From Punica granatum (lineage: Eukaryota > Streptophyta > Magnoliopsida > Myrtales > Lythraceae), in the NCBI RefSeq assembly GCF_007655135.1, contig NC_045128.1, positions 7,812,001-7,876,000 on the forward strand: a DNA stretch of 64,000 nucleotides. Direction: 5' to 3'. Position numbers and translations under genes: made by a program. The notes below the pieces were generated by a model. The model saw only the letters and a list, made by a program, of their open reading frames with translations. It was not told where the DNA came from and did no database searches. Positions 10,413 to 21,828 of the stretch are shown in pieces. How positions within the stretch are numbered: the stretch's first letter is position 1; every line of letters begins with the position of its first letter.

Positions 10413-10749
10413 TCAAGCAAGATAACTTGGCAGAATTGTCTCTAAATCCATGGTTGTGCCTAGGCTGATGTTTGATATCACGTACTCCATAAAGGCTGAA
10501 TCATAGGCATCATTATCGGACTATAACCCGACAGCCCAAACTTGTCTTTGGACATCCTGAAGAAACCTCCTCCAAGTGATCGGTGTAGAGATATGACAGA
10601 GGTACCATGAAGCGTTTTGGGTCAGTCGTGCAGTCAACAAAGTGGACCTTGTCTGCAACAAATCTTGTGCCCTTCAATTGCTTCTTGGTTCCTGGGACGA
10701 TTTTCTGCCATTTCCCTGCCACCTTCAATAGATTCTTTGGGCTGATCAA
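10413..10749 (-). pseudogene. SAUR-like gene, frameshifted
   Basis: Minus-strand ATG at 10749 begins MISPKNLLKVAGKWQK, followed by TRFVADKVHFVDCTTDPKRF and MVPLSYLYTD, a good SAUR N-terminal half. After the YLY segment the frame slips: FFRMSKDKFGL continues in a second frame, and AFMEYVISNISLGTTMDLET, the SAUR C-terminus, in a third, ending at 10413. At least two indels are needed to explain this. It is the longest SAUR relic with an intact N-terminal half and lies opposite in strand to most others. Confidence 0.85.
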
Positions 10750-11088
10750 TTTGAGTTTTCATGAAGAATATAAAAAGACTTTCGAATTTGTTGAGTTTGG
10801 AAGGTATGCTTTCATTGAAAGAGGCTGATAGGATACAGAAATATTTACGGCTTCCAAATCATTATCAGGGAAATTATTTTATGTAAGGCATCTTCATGTT
10901 GCGATTTCCAAAGAGAAAATGCAATTCGATTAGTTATCTGAAAAAAAAAATGCTTAAAAACAGAGAAGGCTTTCATTTTACTAGACGGTCTCGATTTTGG
11001 AAGGTTTACGGAGTACATAACTAAGTAAATGTACTTGCAGTAGGATTGGGATCTAATTCCAGAATAAGAAACTACGTACCTGAGACAA

Positions 11089-11400
11089 AAATTTACAACC
11101 ATGTCCTCGAGAAAACGACTGGTAATGTAAAAGGAAAAAAAAAACTATATTCACAATTTCTAAATTCACAGCTTGCGCATCTTTTCAGTATTGAAAAATG
11201 AAATCGATTTTTTGTCCAATCCCCTGCAGCAAACAACCCCTCCTTTCTGGAGGTCTAAGGTGATTTTCATCTTGTCGTATTGGCAAATGGTGCAACTCTA
11301 TTATTCTGCTACAAAGAAGAAACATTATCGTATACGCAATATAATTTCTGTCCAAGAAAACAATTTGGACTTCCTGAAGAACTCCTGGAAGATTCAGTTC
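11089..11400. repeat. Diverged copy of block 1-345
   Basis: Collinear with 1-345 as described there; carries the C-terminal portion of the minus-strand SAUR relic at 11340-11520. Confidence 0.6.
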
Positions 11401-11520
11401 TGGAAATATGACCGGAGAATGAGGTCCATGTTTCTAGGAGTACAAATAGTGAATTACCTGGAAATATGCCATTTTTTTTCCACCTTCAGTAGATACCTTT
11501 GGGCTGATCTTTATTTGAGT
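11340..11520 (-). pseudogene. SAUR-like relic
   Basis: On the minus strand GATCAGCCCAAAGGTATCTA at about 11490-11510 parallels the start of the SAUR at 10749 (ISPKNLL). Farther on, YFQN-stop-IFQEFFRKSKL matches the SAUR core Y..N.IF.ELFRMS. The central β-strand region is unrecognisable and stops occur. It is older or more degraded than the copy at 10413-10749. Confidence 0.5.
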
Positions 11521-11939
11521 TTCGGTAAGAACAGAAGAACACTATCGAGTTCATAGAGTATGGACGGTAGGGTTCCATTGAATGAGACTGACAAAAAAGA
11601 GAAATATTTATAGGGAATCATTCTGCGGGATCAGTTTATGGAAGGTATCGTTGGGTTGATATTTCCTACAGAAAAGATAACCAGATTGGCTGTCGACGGA
11701 ATGGATCTTACCTTTAAGGAAAAAGATGCTAAAAGGCCAGCAGGCTTTCATTTTCACAAGAAGGTCTGAAGCACATTAACTGAAAATAACTAAATGTACT
11801 TGCAGAAGAGCTGGGATCTACTTCCATAGTAAGGAACTAGTTGAGACTGACATTTTTTAATCTATTCCCCGAGGAAACGACAGGTAATTACCAAAAATAA
11901 ACAAGTTGAACATTCCTCTTGACAGAGAAATCAGATTCT

Positions 11940-12466
11940 AGACCACTTGCGAAATTACCTGCCTCTGCAAGAAGTTACCTTCTACGTCACATATGAACCT
12001 CATCCTATCAAGAGATTATTGATCGAGTCATCGTTCCAATATCTAGCCACTTTGGTCTGTATAGTCACCAAACCATACGAACATGAGTTCCCAGTACTGT
12101 CGTAATCTTGACTGGAAACTAATATGAAAGTTGCTCAATTCAACCAAAAAAAAAAAAAGGTTTTTCAATTTCCCTACGCGTGCAATATATGGCTTTGCCT
12201 GTCAAAGTGATGACCTGCTCTGCCCTTAAACAACCAGACAAATGAAGCATTGATGTTCACTTGACTTTTCTCAGAGACCCGGCAAATTAAGAAAACTAAC
12301 GAAAATGTCTAATCCCAATAACCAATAGCATGCTTTGCTTAGATAATCTCAATCCAAAATATTGGACCATGTCACATATTGCAAATGTGTATATATCGCC
12401 TCTTCTATGTCCTTCCAATCAACAAAAAGCATACACTTTCAGCTCCACTTATTACACAAAATGAAA
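11940..12466. repeat. Diverged copy of block 1066-1479
   Basis: Collinear with 1066-1479; it is the 5' flank of the SAUR pseudogene that starts at 12467. A poly-A run lies at about 12147-12158. Confidence 0.6.
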
Positions 12467-12903
12467 ATGATCAGCGGAAACGAACTCATTGCAATGGCAA
12501 GGAAGTAGCAGAAGGAGGCCGAGCATACAGGAGAACTCGATTGGTACACCATTTGTTGCAGACAAGGGCCATTTCATTGTCTACACGACTGACAGAAGAC
12601 GATTCATGGCACCCCTATCATACCTCTACCATGATATATTCAGAGGGCTGTTTAAGATGTCCAAGGATGAGTTCCGGTACTCATGTGATGTGCCCTTCAC
12701 AGTTCCCTGTGATGCCGCAGCTGGAGTATGTTTCTTCACTCATTCAACATGGTTTAGCAAAGAATTTAGAGAAGGCTTTGGTAAACATCTTAGCTTCTAG
12801 CCGTTGGGGAGCACCGCCTTCTTTGGATGAAATATCTGTAAGTTCTCTGCCTAGTGAGTCGGATAACTCCTGTAAATATGTTGATGTCTCAATAGCTGTA
12901 TAG
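12467..12903 (+). pseudogene. SAUR-like gene, nearly full length but broken
   Basis: ATG 12467 gives MISGNELIAMARK and then TAG exactly where the family has Trp (KWQKEA), so TGG became TAG. In a second frame NSIGTPFVADKGHFIVYTTD, RRRFMAPLSYLYHDIFRGLF, KMSKDEFRYSCDVPFTVPCD follow. A third frame supplies LEYVSSLIQHGLAKNLEKAL. One stop and two indels therefore disable an otherwise complete SAUR. It serves as the best internal reference for the other relics. An in-frame ATG at 12461 also exists. Confidence 0.88.
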
Positions 12904-13012
12904 TTTTTTTCTTCCTTCTACTGTGAATTAAAGCTGTAAACATTCGATATAGAGTTGCTTTTTATGCTGCATCAACCGAATAGAATAGGCAATCAGGCCA
13001 ACTTCTCATAAG

Positions 13013-13400
13013 ATGAAAGTTTGGCAGATGGACATGTCCCTCCGCATGACTACAATGGCAAAGAAAAGCTCTGCAATTTTCTACCTTAAGGAGGAGAATG
13101 GTTTCTCTGGCAACAATGAGCAAGGGCCATTTTGTCATCTACGTGATTTATGGAGGCGATTCAGGGTTCCCTTGTCTTTGCATATCACCGTGGCGACCTC
13201 TTTCGGCTGGGAAAGCTGCGAAAAGCCAGGAATCTGAACTAGCTTCCATCACCATGTGTGGCCAAAATAGGCCATTTCTTAGTCTACGCAGCTTGTCGGA
13301 AGTGGTTTGAGTTCTCAATGAAGTATGTGAACAATGGCATCTCCAGAGAGCTGTTGTCTGAACCACGATCCAGTCAATTCTATCCCTAATTTCCTACCAT
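13013..13400 (+). pseudogene. SAUR-like fragments
   Basis: The plus strand has MSKGHFVIY at about 13116-13145. At 13258-13370 it has AKIGHFLVYAACRKWFEFSM followed by KYVNNGISRELLSEP, both versions of the SAUR core (KGHF.VY....RRF..P..YLNN.I.RELL). The second piece is collinear with 9205-9294. The two pieces sit in different frames and may represent two overlapping relics. No complete domain survives. Confidence 0.65.
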
Positions 13401-13624
13401 TCGATGCTCATCTTTTGCAACTCATCTAAGACATGTTGGGCAACCTTTCCATTATCCAATGAAACTGCAAAGATAAGATTTCTTATGTTCCTATATATTT
13501 TCATACTGATGACAAATTTCCAGTCTGATCAAAAACATATATTGTTTTCGATTTATTATCTAATGGAGTTCAAAATATTTTCTATCGTGTCTTGAAGGAG
13601 CCATACAGGTTGAACCATCATATT

Positions 13625-15187
13625 AAGCTTGAAAGCATCACTCATCTCGACTAGTTATTCGTATTTAATTTCCTCGCCCTCGAGGGCTTGCATAAACTGC
13701 AACTATTATGCCGCAATCCCATCAGCGTCTTGGGCGGCTTCCATTGCTGCTGTCAACTCAGCCCTCTCCTTCCATGTGAGCAATAGAGCAGCTGCTGTGG
13801 CTACTCAGAACTCCATTAACCTCTGCTCCTCTTCCGCTTTCCATTGTTTGAGTTCTTCTGCCTGCTAAGCAACACCGTCAAATGATAAGGTCTGTCAAAC
13901 GATAATGGACACAAGTAAGAATGGTTTATCATAAAGCATATTACGCGTACCTTTTGTGTTGCAGCAAGTGCTTCTCGACAAACTTCACGGTACATTTCCT
14001 TTGTTTGATTCAGTTCTGACTTCAGTCTCAGCATTTCCATTTCCACAACATCCTGCCTCTCCAAATATTGATGTTGTGACATTAAACAGAATGCATGATG
14101 CAGTTCGAAGTAATTAACTGACAAATGTGAAAAATTTCAACGCGAGGTCTCCATAGAGCTGACCGAGAATAGTGTCATCCCACTGGAATCTTCCACGCAT
14201 GGTTCTTGATTTAGTCAGCGGCCTGCATTTGGCAATAATTCATAGTCATGAGACCTTGAAAATGGCCAATATTCCTGACAGAAAAGGTCCGAGAATGTGG
14301 TAAGTACAGCATGGCATCCGACTCCATTGCACTTGATAAGGAACTTGTCTGAGTCAATGTTGCAGTCATGGATGGAAGAGGACGTGAGGCGCAGCCCATG
14401 GACGATATTGCACCCTTCCATTTGACATAAATGTCACAGAACTCAGGCGCGCCCTTCATTGCAGGGCCCCGGGACTTCGCCAACATTCTTGATTAATCTT
14501 CTGAGGAAAAAGAGACCAATACGGAAGATGAGAAGTTGCAGGAGTAAATTCATCGTGGGAAATTTGTGCCTGTTCTTGAAATCTAGATGAAGAACTCATA
14601 ATGAACTGAAGAAGGCCGATTTTTTATGAAGCGCCCATCACAAGATACCTGATCCCGCAGCTTGAAATATGTTCAATCAGCACCTTCGCAATGTCGGGAT
14701 CATCTAGGACAACATCCTCAAATTTCATCTGGTCAGAGAACGAAAGACGACGGCTCCATGAATACGTATAAGGAAGCACATCTAAATATTATTACACATA
14801 AGTTTATAGGAGATGAGTTCTCATTCGGAACAGATGTGAATCTTCATTTGAACTATCCGGATTAGACTTACGTCCATACGGGTACAATAACAATGGAAAG
14901 GTAGGAAGAGCTCCACCGTCTGCCAGTCGAGCCGCCCCATACCTGCCAAAACAGTTGATAATAAGTCTGCTGCACTAACCCAGTGATTTGAAATGAAGCT
15001 AAAAAAAACCTAGCCGATAAAATTTTTGAAATTCTCATCCACCTGAAGAAGGGGAAGATTTGGATCAAATGTGAATGAGCTGGACCATCTGGCCGCGCGA
15101 GAGCAGATTATTGAGGGCCCATTTTATGGCATGCTGGCTCCCAAGGTCATGACTTATGGCCACAGCCACGGCCGCGTTGTTTCCTCC
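13625..15187 (-). pseudogene. USP/U-box protein kinase gene remnant (PUB35/52-type)
   Basis: Reading minus from 15187, exon-like pieces occur in the order of plant U-box kinases. The USP start is NNAAVAVAISHDLGSQHAIK with WALNNLLSRGQMVQLIHI. Then come RQTVELFLPFHCYCTRMDV (about 14930-14880), FEDVVLDDPDIAKVLIEHIS and RYLVMGAS (about 14715-14640). KGAPEFCDIYVKWKGAISSM lies near 14460-14400. The coiled linker gives MLRLKSELNQTKEMYREVCR (about 14035-13975) and AEELKQWKAEEEQRLMEF (13868-13815). Stops interrupt the last part repeatedly, and no kinase or U-box sequence follows before 13.4 kb. The family combines a universal-stress-protein domain with kinase and E3 ligase activities; this copy is dead and truncated. 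Confidence 0.75.
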
Positions 15188-16713
15188 ATTCTCCGAAAAA
15201 TGCACCATCAGTTTATTTTCCTAGAAACCGAAAAATGCACCATCAGTTTATTTTCCTTTTTCTAGGTGCCTCTAAGAGATCTTCTACTCTTCCTTCGAGT
15301 TATCTTATATCTCTTGAACAGATCTCAATACTGTGTTACAAAGATTAATTCTGGTTTCCGCCCTGTATTTCACACAAATCTTCGATGATTAACTCATTCA
15401 AAGCCGATTACCGTAACTCTCTCTGGATCATTTCTTGTAGAGATAGAGAGTGTACCATCTGTATTTCTTTCATCCAGGAAGGAATTTCCAGTCAACTCCA
15501 TTTGTTTTCCGCGATACGGGGCCAAAGTGCAACGGTTAATTAGTCCGTTTTAATTCCAAAAATCAAACTCTGCTTCTGTGTTGATCTTACATTGCTTTTT
15601 TTCCGCCCTACGTGTTTTAATATTCGAACCTACAGCTGTAGATAGAGGTATTTCGAGAATACGCGACGGCACGTCTCTTCCGCTTTGCGATCACTGCAGG
15701 TATGTTAATGGGTATACCTCGATGAGTTTGCTCTCATTGATTGACTCATTCTCTTCCTATATCATTATCCCTCGCGGCCATGACTGAGCTCCGCCTACGA
15801 CCTGACCTCACGCATTCACAGAATAGGATCTCTCTACTTCTGAAGGCTGGTCTTACTAAGGTTTGGAACTTGAGCAACGGTCTCATAATGCATACATAAT
15901 GCATACCTTTTGAGTTTTTTCTTTTGACATCTTATTTTAGACAATTTACTTAATATATGTACCTTTTATTTTTTCCTTGTTTGGTTGCAAGAGAGATCAT
16001 TGTCCAGTCCAACCAAAAAAAAATCTAATACTTAATAAACAAGTACGTGTGGACACTTAAAAATCTTATGTCTATAGTGATTTTAAGATGTTGGAACTTG
16101 GAATGGCTTACAAGAATTGGAACCTGAAAAAAAGAAAAATCACATGAACAATCGAAACGAAATGGATAAGATTATAGGAAAGAGAGCCCGTAACAGAGTC
16201 ATGACATGTTTTTTCATTGACGAAGAGATATGTCTGGTATCTGGTCATCGGGATAAGATAGGATTATTGATTGAGACGGGATGGAATTTAAATCCCGACA
16301 ATACTTTTTATCCTAATCATTTGTTTGGTGAATATCACAGACTGTGATTAAGATATGAGACAAACATGACCACAACACCTCCAACAATAATCATTTTATA
16401 ATTTTTGTAAAAATAAATAAATTTCAAGAATAAAAAATTTAAAAAATTTAAAAATTGTATAATGGCAGTAGAACCCCAAAAAGAAATTGTTTAATGACAT
16501 AACTTGAAATTTTGATAGAAAGCTAGGGGCATCTTTTTGTAAATAATTATTTCTCAATCCATCTTTAACCGACCCCGTCCTTGGGATTAGCTGCATTATA
16601 CCATTACCTAGGTATATACTAATCCCAATCCTAATCCGATAGGCATCAAACGCACAATTAGGATTTTAGAAATCTCATACGACCTCTTATCCAACCTACC
16701 AAACAGAGTCTAA
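15188..16713. other. No gene seen
   Basis: AT-rich non-coding DNA. A short duplication of GAAAAATGCACCATCAGTTT occurs at about 15196 and 15230. Open frames here match nothing I recognise. Confidence 0.5.
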
Positions 16714-17951
16714 TCTATATACATGTAGTAAAAGAGAATCGGTACATTTATTACGCATTAAATATTTTACTGCAACTAATTAATTTCATATTCTAAAAGC
16801 TTTTAATCAATTTACATTTTATTTTCAAAAAAACGCTTCAAATAAAAGATCTTATAACTTTTCTATCATGATAATAACTAAAAAATATTTTAGATAAATT
16901 TCATAAATAAGCTTTTTGCTCTTATATTATAATTGCAACAATTAAGCATATGTATATATATATATATATAACATTGATAATACACTAATGAAGAAGTATT
17001 GTATACTATATTTTAATATTTTGAATTTTATGATTTAAAAAATGAAAATAAATCTATTTTCATATTTTTAGACAACATAAAAAATATTAATATGAGATGC
17101 ATAAAAAGATACAGTTTATTTATGAAAACATATTTGGTGCAAATTGAAAATACATATATTAATAAAAAAATCACTCGACAAAAGAATTAATTATAATTTT
17201 TCTTGCAGTTGTATATTTCATTTATTATTTGAGTTTTCAAAATACAATTATATCATAACATAAAATCTTCCAATTAGAGTTTATTAATTTTGATAATATT
17301 TTGACACAAATTTGAGCAAAATAAACACCATCAAACACTCATGCATTGGAAGGGAAAAGGTTAGTATACATAAGTAAAGGAGAATTTGTGCATTTAATGA
17401 TGTGAATTAATAGAGATGATAAAATTATAAATTAATTTGAATATATGGATAAACATATATAATATATATAACTAATTATATGGTTCCCCAAATATATATA
17501 ATAATGAATTATTATACTTCGAAGTTACATAGATATTATAATTAGAATGAAAATAAAACAAAATATTTTAATTAGTATTGGTGATCCAAAGAGTAATAAT
17601 TGATCATTTTCAAAGTTTATAATTTATACGAAGTTTTATTTTTTATCCAAATACAACACTATGCTAAATAAAAATTCAAAAGTTTGTGAACCAACTTACT
17701 TAAAAAATTACTACTATATAATGAAACGGAATTGTAAAAATAGAATAACATTTTTATTGGGATTAAATTATTAGATATTTTTATAATTATTTTTAAATAC
17801 TTTTATATTTTATACATTTAAAAGTTAATAGGATATTGAAAAATAAAAATATGAAAGATCAAAATTATTAAGTTAAGATATTATTTTAAAAACATTATTA
17901 GATTTAGTACTCAAAAATAAAATATGTGCATCGCAAGGTCTATTCAACTAG
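16714..17951 (+). mobile_element. Helitron-like non-autonomous element (candidate)
   Basis: The 3' end shows a hairpin-like GTGCATCGCA (17926-17935) followed 12 bp later by CTAG and then T (17948-17952), the pattern of plant Helitron termini. A plausible 5' end is TCTATATACATG at 16714, preceded by A, as expected for insertion between A and T. The interior is very AT-rich with no helicase. The left end is inferred from resemblance to 26551 and 28819. Confidence 0.4.
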
Positions 17952-18037
17952 TGTTTTTTTTTAAATAAAATTTTTTAATTAAATTATTATTCTTAATTTT
18001 TCCTTTTTTTAACCAGAAGATTTTTCTAAATAGCCCA

Positions 18038-18110
18038 TGATAGTACTGTCTTGGGCCCGGCCCATTTACTCCTTGGCCCATTAACTTTCAAGGCCCAGCC
18101 CATTTCTCTG
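18038..18110 (+). promoter_or_regulatory. Promoter cluster of GGCCCA (site II-type) motifs for the RBM22-like gene
   Basis: Within about 70 bp, TGGGCCCGGCCCA, TTGGCCCATT and AAGGCCCAGCCCA occur, all versions of TGGGCY/GGCCCA elements that are frequent in promoters of plant translation and RNA-processing genes and are bound by TCP-type factors. A telo-box-like CTAGGGTTTT follows at about 18322 in the 5' leader. No TATA box is evident, which fits a housekeeping gene. Confidence 0.65.
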
Positions 18111-18898
18111 GCCGCCTTCTCCGTCCCTCCCTCCGCCCGAGCAATTTCCTCACGTTTCTGCTTCCCCTCCCTCATCCTCGTGGCTCGGCGGCTGCTACCT
18201 TCTCTGCTTCGTCCTCCCCATCGCACTCTCGAGCTATCTCTGGTCCGTAAAGCAGCTTCTTCAGCCGCTGAAACCGCCGCCTTGTTGCCCAGTTGAAGTG
18301 TAAGAGGTTAGCAATTTCGCTCTAGGGTTTTGTAATTGGAAAAAACTTCTCTGGTCTGATTAGTGATTCGATTTATTTGCAATTGCTTCATGTCCACGCA
18401 GTAGACACAGATTCGCTATTCTTCGGATTGTATTCGAAATAGACCTCAAGGGCTTACTTTGTTTAGTATCTTTTGGAGGTTTGGGCATCCGTCAATGTCG
18501 TTTTTTTTTTTTCATCCTTTTCTTTTATATAATAATTTTATCTGCGGTTGATATGTGGTGGTAGTGCTTGCTTGCATCAGGTTCTAGTTATTCTTGCTTT
18601 GTGCACTGCATCTCTGATTGATATCACACATTAGTTGTTTTGGCCTCGGAACCGGCTCGGTGCGACTTTTCTTTGTATCCGGACTAGTCAGTTTGCCATT
18701 TTTGTGCTAATCTTGTTGTGAATTTTAGGCATTTCATGTGTTTTAGTCTATGCTTACGCGCACGCTCCAAATAATTTTGTTTTGCTCAATTCAGTTACTA
18801 TGCTGTTTTGACTCTCATATGAAAGTATGCCTGTGCCATCTGAGAAGGTTCTCAACGGATTATAACAAGGGTAAATACCTTGTGCAGGCTATCATATC

Positions 18899-21806
18899 AT
18901 GGCGCACAGGCTGTTGAGGGACGCAGAGGCCGATGGATGGGAGCGGTCAGATTTTCCCATCATCTGCGAATCTTGCTTGGGGGACAACCCTTATGTTCGC
19001 ATGGTATATGTTTGCATTCTTAGTATCACTTATGTTGAGCTAATTATGGATTATGGGCATTAACTAGACATACTTAGTCAGAATTATTATCTTGCGTGTT
19101 TCATTGATACTGTTCTAACAATACGCACCATTAAAAGAATAGAAAAGAATAAAAGATTATGAAAGTCTGAATATGAAAATCCGGATTTAAACAATTTTGC
19201 TATTGTAAGTACAGCTGTTGATATGACCGTATGATCATTTGTAGCTTGATTTGTTCTTCTTGCATCATTGCGCTGGAGTCTGAAAAATCTTCATCTTTTA
19301 GTATGGGTCTTAGCGGTTGGGTTTCAACTTGACAATTAATGTGTTTCATTTCAGACAAGAGCATTATATGACAAGGAGTGCAAGATCTGTCAGCGACCAT
19401 TCACAGTTTTTAGGTGGAGACCCGGTCGTGATGCAAGATATAAGAAAACAGAGATTTGTCAGACATGCTGTAAGCTGAAAAATGTATGTCAAGTCTGTCT
19501 TTTAGATCTTGAATACGGGTTGCCAGTTCAGGTTCGAGACACTGCTTTATCCATAAATTCAAATGACACGATCCCCAAGAGTGATGTCAATAGGGAATAC
19601 TTTGCGGAGGAGCACGATCGCAGGGTATGCTCTCTCCCTCTCTCCCTCTCTCTTGTGCTTCCTCTCTTTCTCTCTCTTACCCTCTCTGTAAAAAGGCTAA
19701 TATTTGTATGTTGGTAAACTTTGATGGGTCTAAAGTTGAGTTTTACTCAATGTGCGTAGCTGCCTCGTCATGAAAATTTTCTTATATCCATATGGTTCCA
19801 TTTTCTATCTTTTATTTACAGCCGCATCCATTACAAGTCTCCGAGCTTTCAATTAACTAATTATTAGAAAATTTGGCATGATCTTTCAGAAAAGAGTATC
19901 CAGATATACCAAGGACACATGAATCACAAATATGAAATTTATTCAGACCAAAAACCAGCAATATCAATGTATTTCTGTGAACTTTATTATGAACTTTATT
20001 CATAGTATTTCTGCTTCTTGCAATTTGCTGATGTATAATACGGTTGGTTTGGTTTCATAATTAGAATTTTATTTCACTCCATTTTAGTCTAGACAAAAGT
20101 TTATATTATATGTATATAATTGAAAACTCGGAGACTTGTAATGGATGCACTGTAAATAAATGATAGAAAATGGAACCATATGGATATGAGAAAATTTTCA
20201 TGGCATGGCGGTTACTCACATTGAGTAAAACTCAACTTGCTTTTTGATTTCTTAAACTATTAGTGGCATGTTCTCCTCAATCATTATGCTAATTTCTGCA
20301 AAATCCTCGCCTTTTATTTGCAGGCTAGAGCTGGCTTGGATTATGAATCCTCATATGGCAAAGTTCAATCCAATGACACTATTTTGAAACTTCAACGAAC
20401 AACGCCATATTACAAGAGGAACCGAGCTCATGTGTGCAGTTTTTACATTCGGGGTGAGTGTACCAGAGGTGCAGAGTGTCCATACAGGCATGAGATGCCA
20501 GTAACTGGCGAATTGTCCCAGCAAAACATAAAGGACCGTTACTACGGGTATGTTCGATGCACTTAAATTAGTATTCCTAGCGTCACATGAAATTTATCAT
20601 GGAAAATTTCGACATTAAATTGCAATTTTTGAAGATTTTTCATAATGCTTCGTCATCTTCACACCAGATGTTTGATGGTCTCTCTTGTTAGGAGCAGTGA
20701 TTTATCATTTGAAGTACATTTTGTGTTTGGTAAACAAATTGGCTTTTGAATTCTGCGGAACGCTGATAGACGGAACTTGATCAATAAAGTAAGGATTTGT
20801 GGAAGTCACAAATTTGTTAGCGCTGATACCTTGATGTTGTAAAACTGTGACTTGTACAATACTGTCCATCAATAAAAAATTTTAGAGGGTGATGATAGTT
20901 TGTGATTTTACTAATTATGTTCCTTAATATGTGTACAGAGTGAATGATCCTGTGGCGCTTAAACTACTGAACAAGGCAGGTGAAATGCCCTCCTTAGAAC
21001 CTCCGGAGGATGAGAGCATCAAAACCCTCTATGTGGGCGGGCTCGATGCTAGGGTCACTGAGCAAGACTTGAGGGACCACTTCTACGCCCATGGTGAGAT
21101 CGAGTCGGTAAGAATGGTCCTACAAAGGGCATGTGCCTTTGTGACTTATACAACCCGGGAAGGAGCAGAGAAGGCTGCCGAGGAGCTTTCTAACAAGTTG
21201 GTCATAAAGGGTCTGAGGCTGAAACTCATGTGGGGCCGCCCTCAGGCTCCTAAACCAGAATCCGAAGGCTCGGAGGCCGCAGCAAGGCAGGTAGCACATA
21301 GTGGGATGCTCCCAAGAGCGGTGATATCGCAACAGCAGCAGCAGCAGCAGGGACAGATGGGCATGCAGTACTATAATGCCCCGATCCCACCACCTCCTCA
21401 GCAGGAAAGAGCATATTATCCCTCGATGGATCCCCAGAGGATGGGTGCCCTCGTCCACACTCAAGAGGGGTCTTCTTCTGGTGGGCAGGGGGAGAGTAAA
21501 CCCGGGTCCTCTTATCCGACCATGCCCCCACCTCCCCCTCCGCCTCATGGGCAGTATTATCCCCAGTATTATCCTCCTCCATATGGATATATGCCGCCTC
21601 CACCGGCCTACCAGCAGCAGTATCAGCCACCACATCAGTCTGCTGGTCCACCTCAGCAATATCAGCATCCAATGCCCGTTGGACCATCGGCCTCCTCGAG
21701 TTCTGGGCCTGGTGGTGCTTCAGGGTCTGGGCAAGCACCATCAACATCTTCTGGAGCCGGCCCTGGTCCCGAGCCTTCTGCACCAGAAGGGTCCTCCCAG
21801 CAGTGA
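18899..21806 (+). CDS. RBM22/Slt11-type splicing factor (CCCH zinc finger plus RRM)
   Basis: Four coding exons: 18899-19003, 19355-19624, 20324-20547 and 20939-21806, all with GT-AG introns and consistent phase, giving 488 aa. N-terminal cysteine pairs (C23/C26, C44/C47, C70/C73, C80/C83) form the Zn-binding region of Slt11/Ecm2. A CCCH finger follows (C163-X7-C171-X5-C177-X3-H181), then an RRM from about residue 228 with LYVGGL and a diverged RNP1 (ACAFVTYTT). The tail is Pro/Gln/Gly-rich with PPPPP and QQQQ tracts. In yeast and human this family joins the spliceosome around activation and contacts U6 and the pre-mRNA; nuclear location is expected. The 5' leader appears to contain an intron ending at CTTGTGCAG just before the ATG. 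Plant members are usually annotated as CCCH proteins of similar length. Confidence 0.93.
19733..20239. repeat. Inverted repeat inside intron 2 of the RBM22-like gene
   Basis: The arm at 19733-19855 (GTTGAGTTTTACTCAATGTG ... ATCCATTACAAGTCTCCGAG) is the near-exact reverse complement of 20119-20239. The loop is about 260 bp. Arms of about 120 bp suggest a MITE or a local inverted duplication. The loop (about 20000-20115) resembles 22465-22590, part of the duplicated 3' flank. The intronic transcript could fold into a long hairpin. Confidence 0.85.
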
Positions 21807-21828
21807 TTTGGCGCCCTTTATCTTTAAA

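Noticed and set aside
16117..16347. 76-codon Lys/Asn-rich frame
   Set aside because: AT-rich intergenic position, no recognisable domain.
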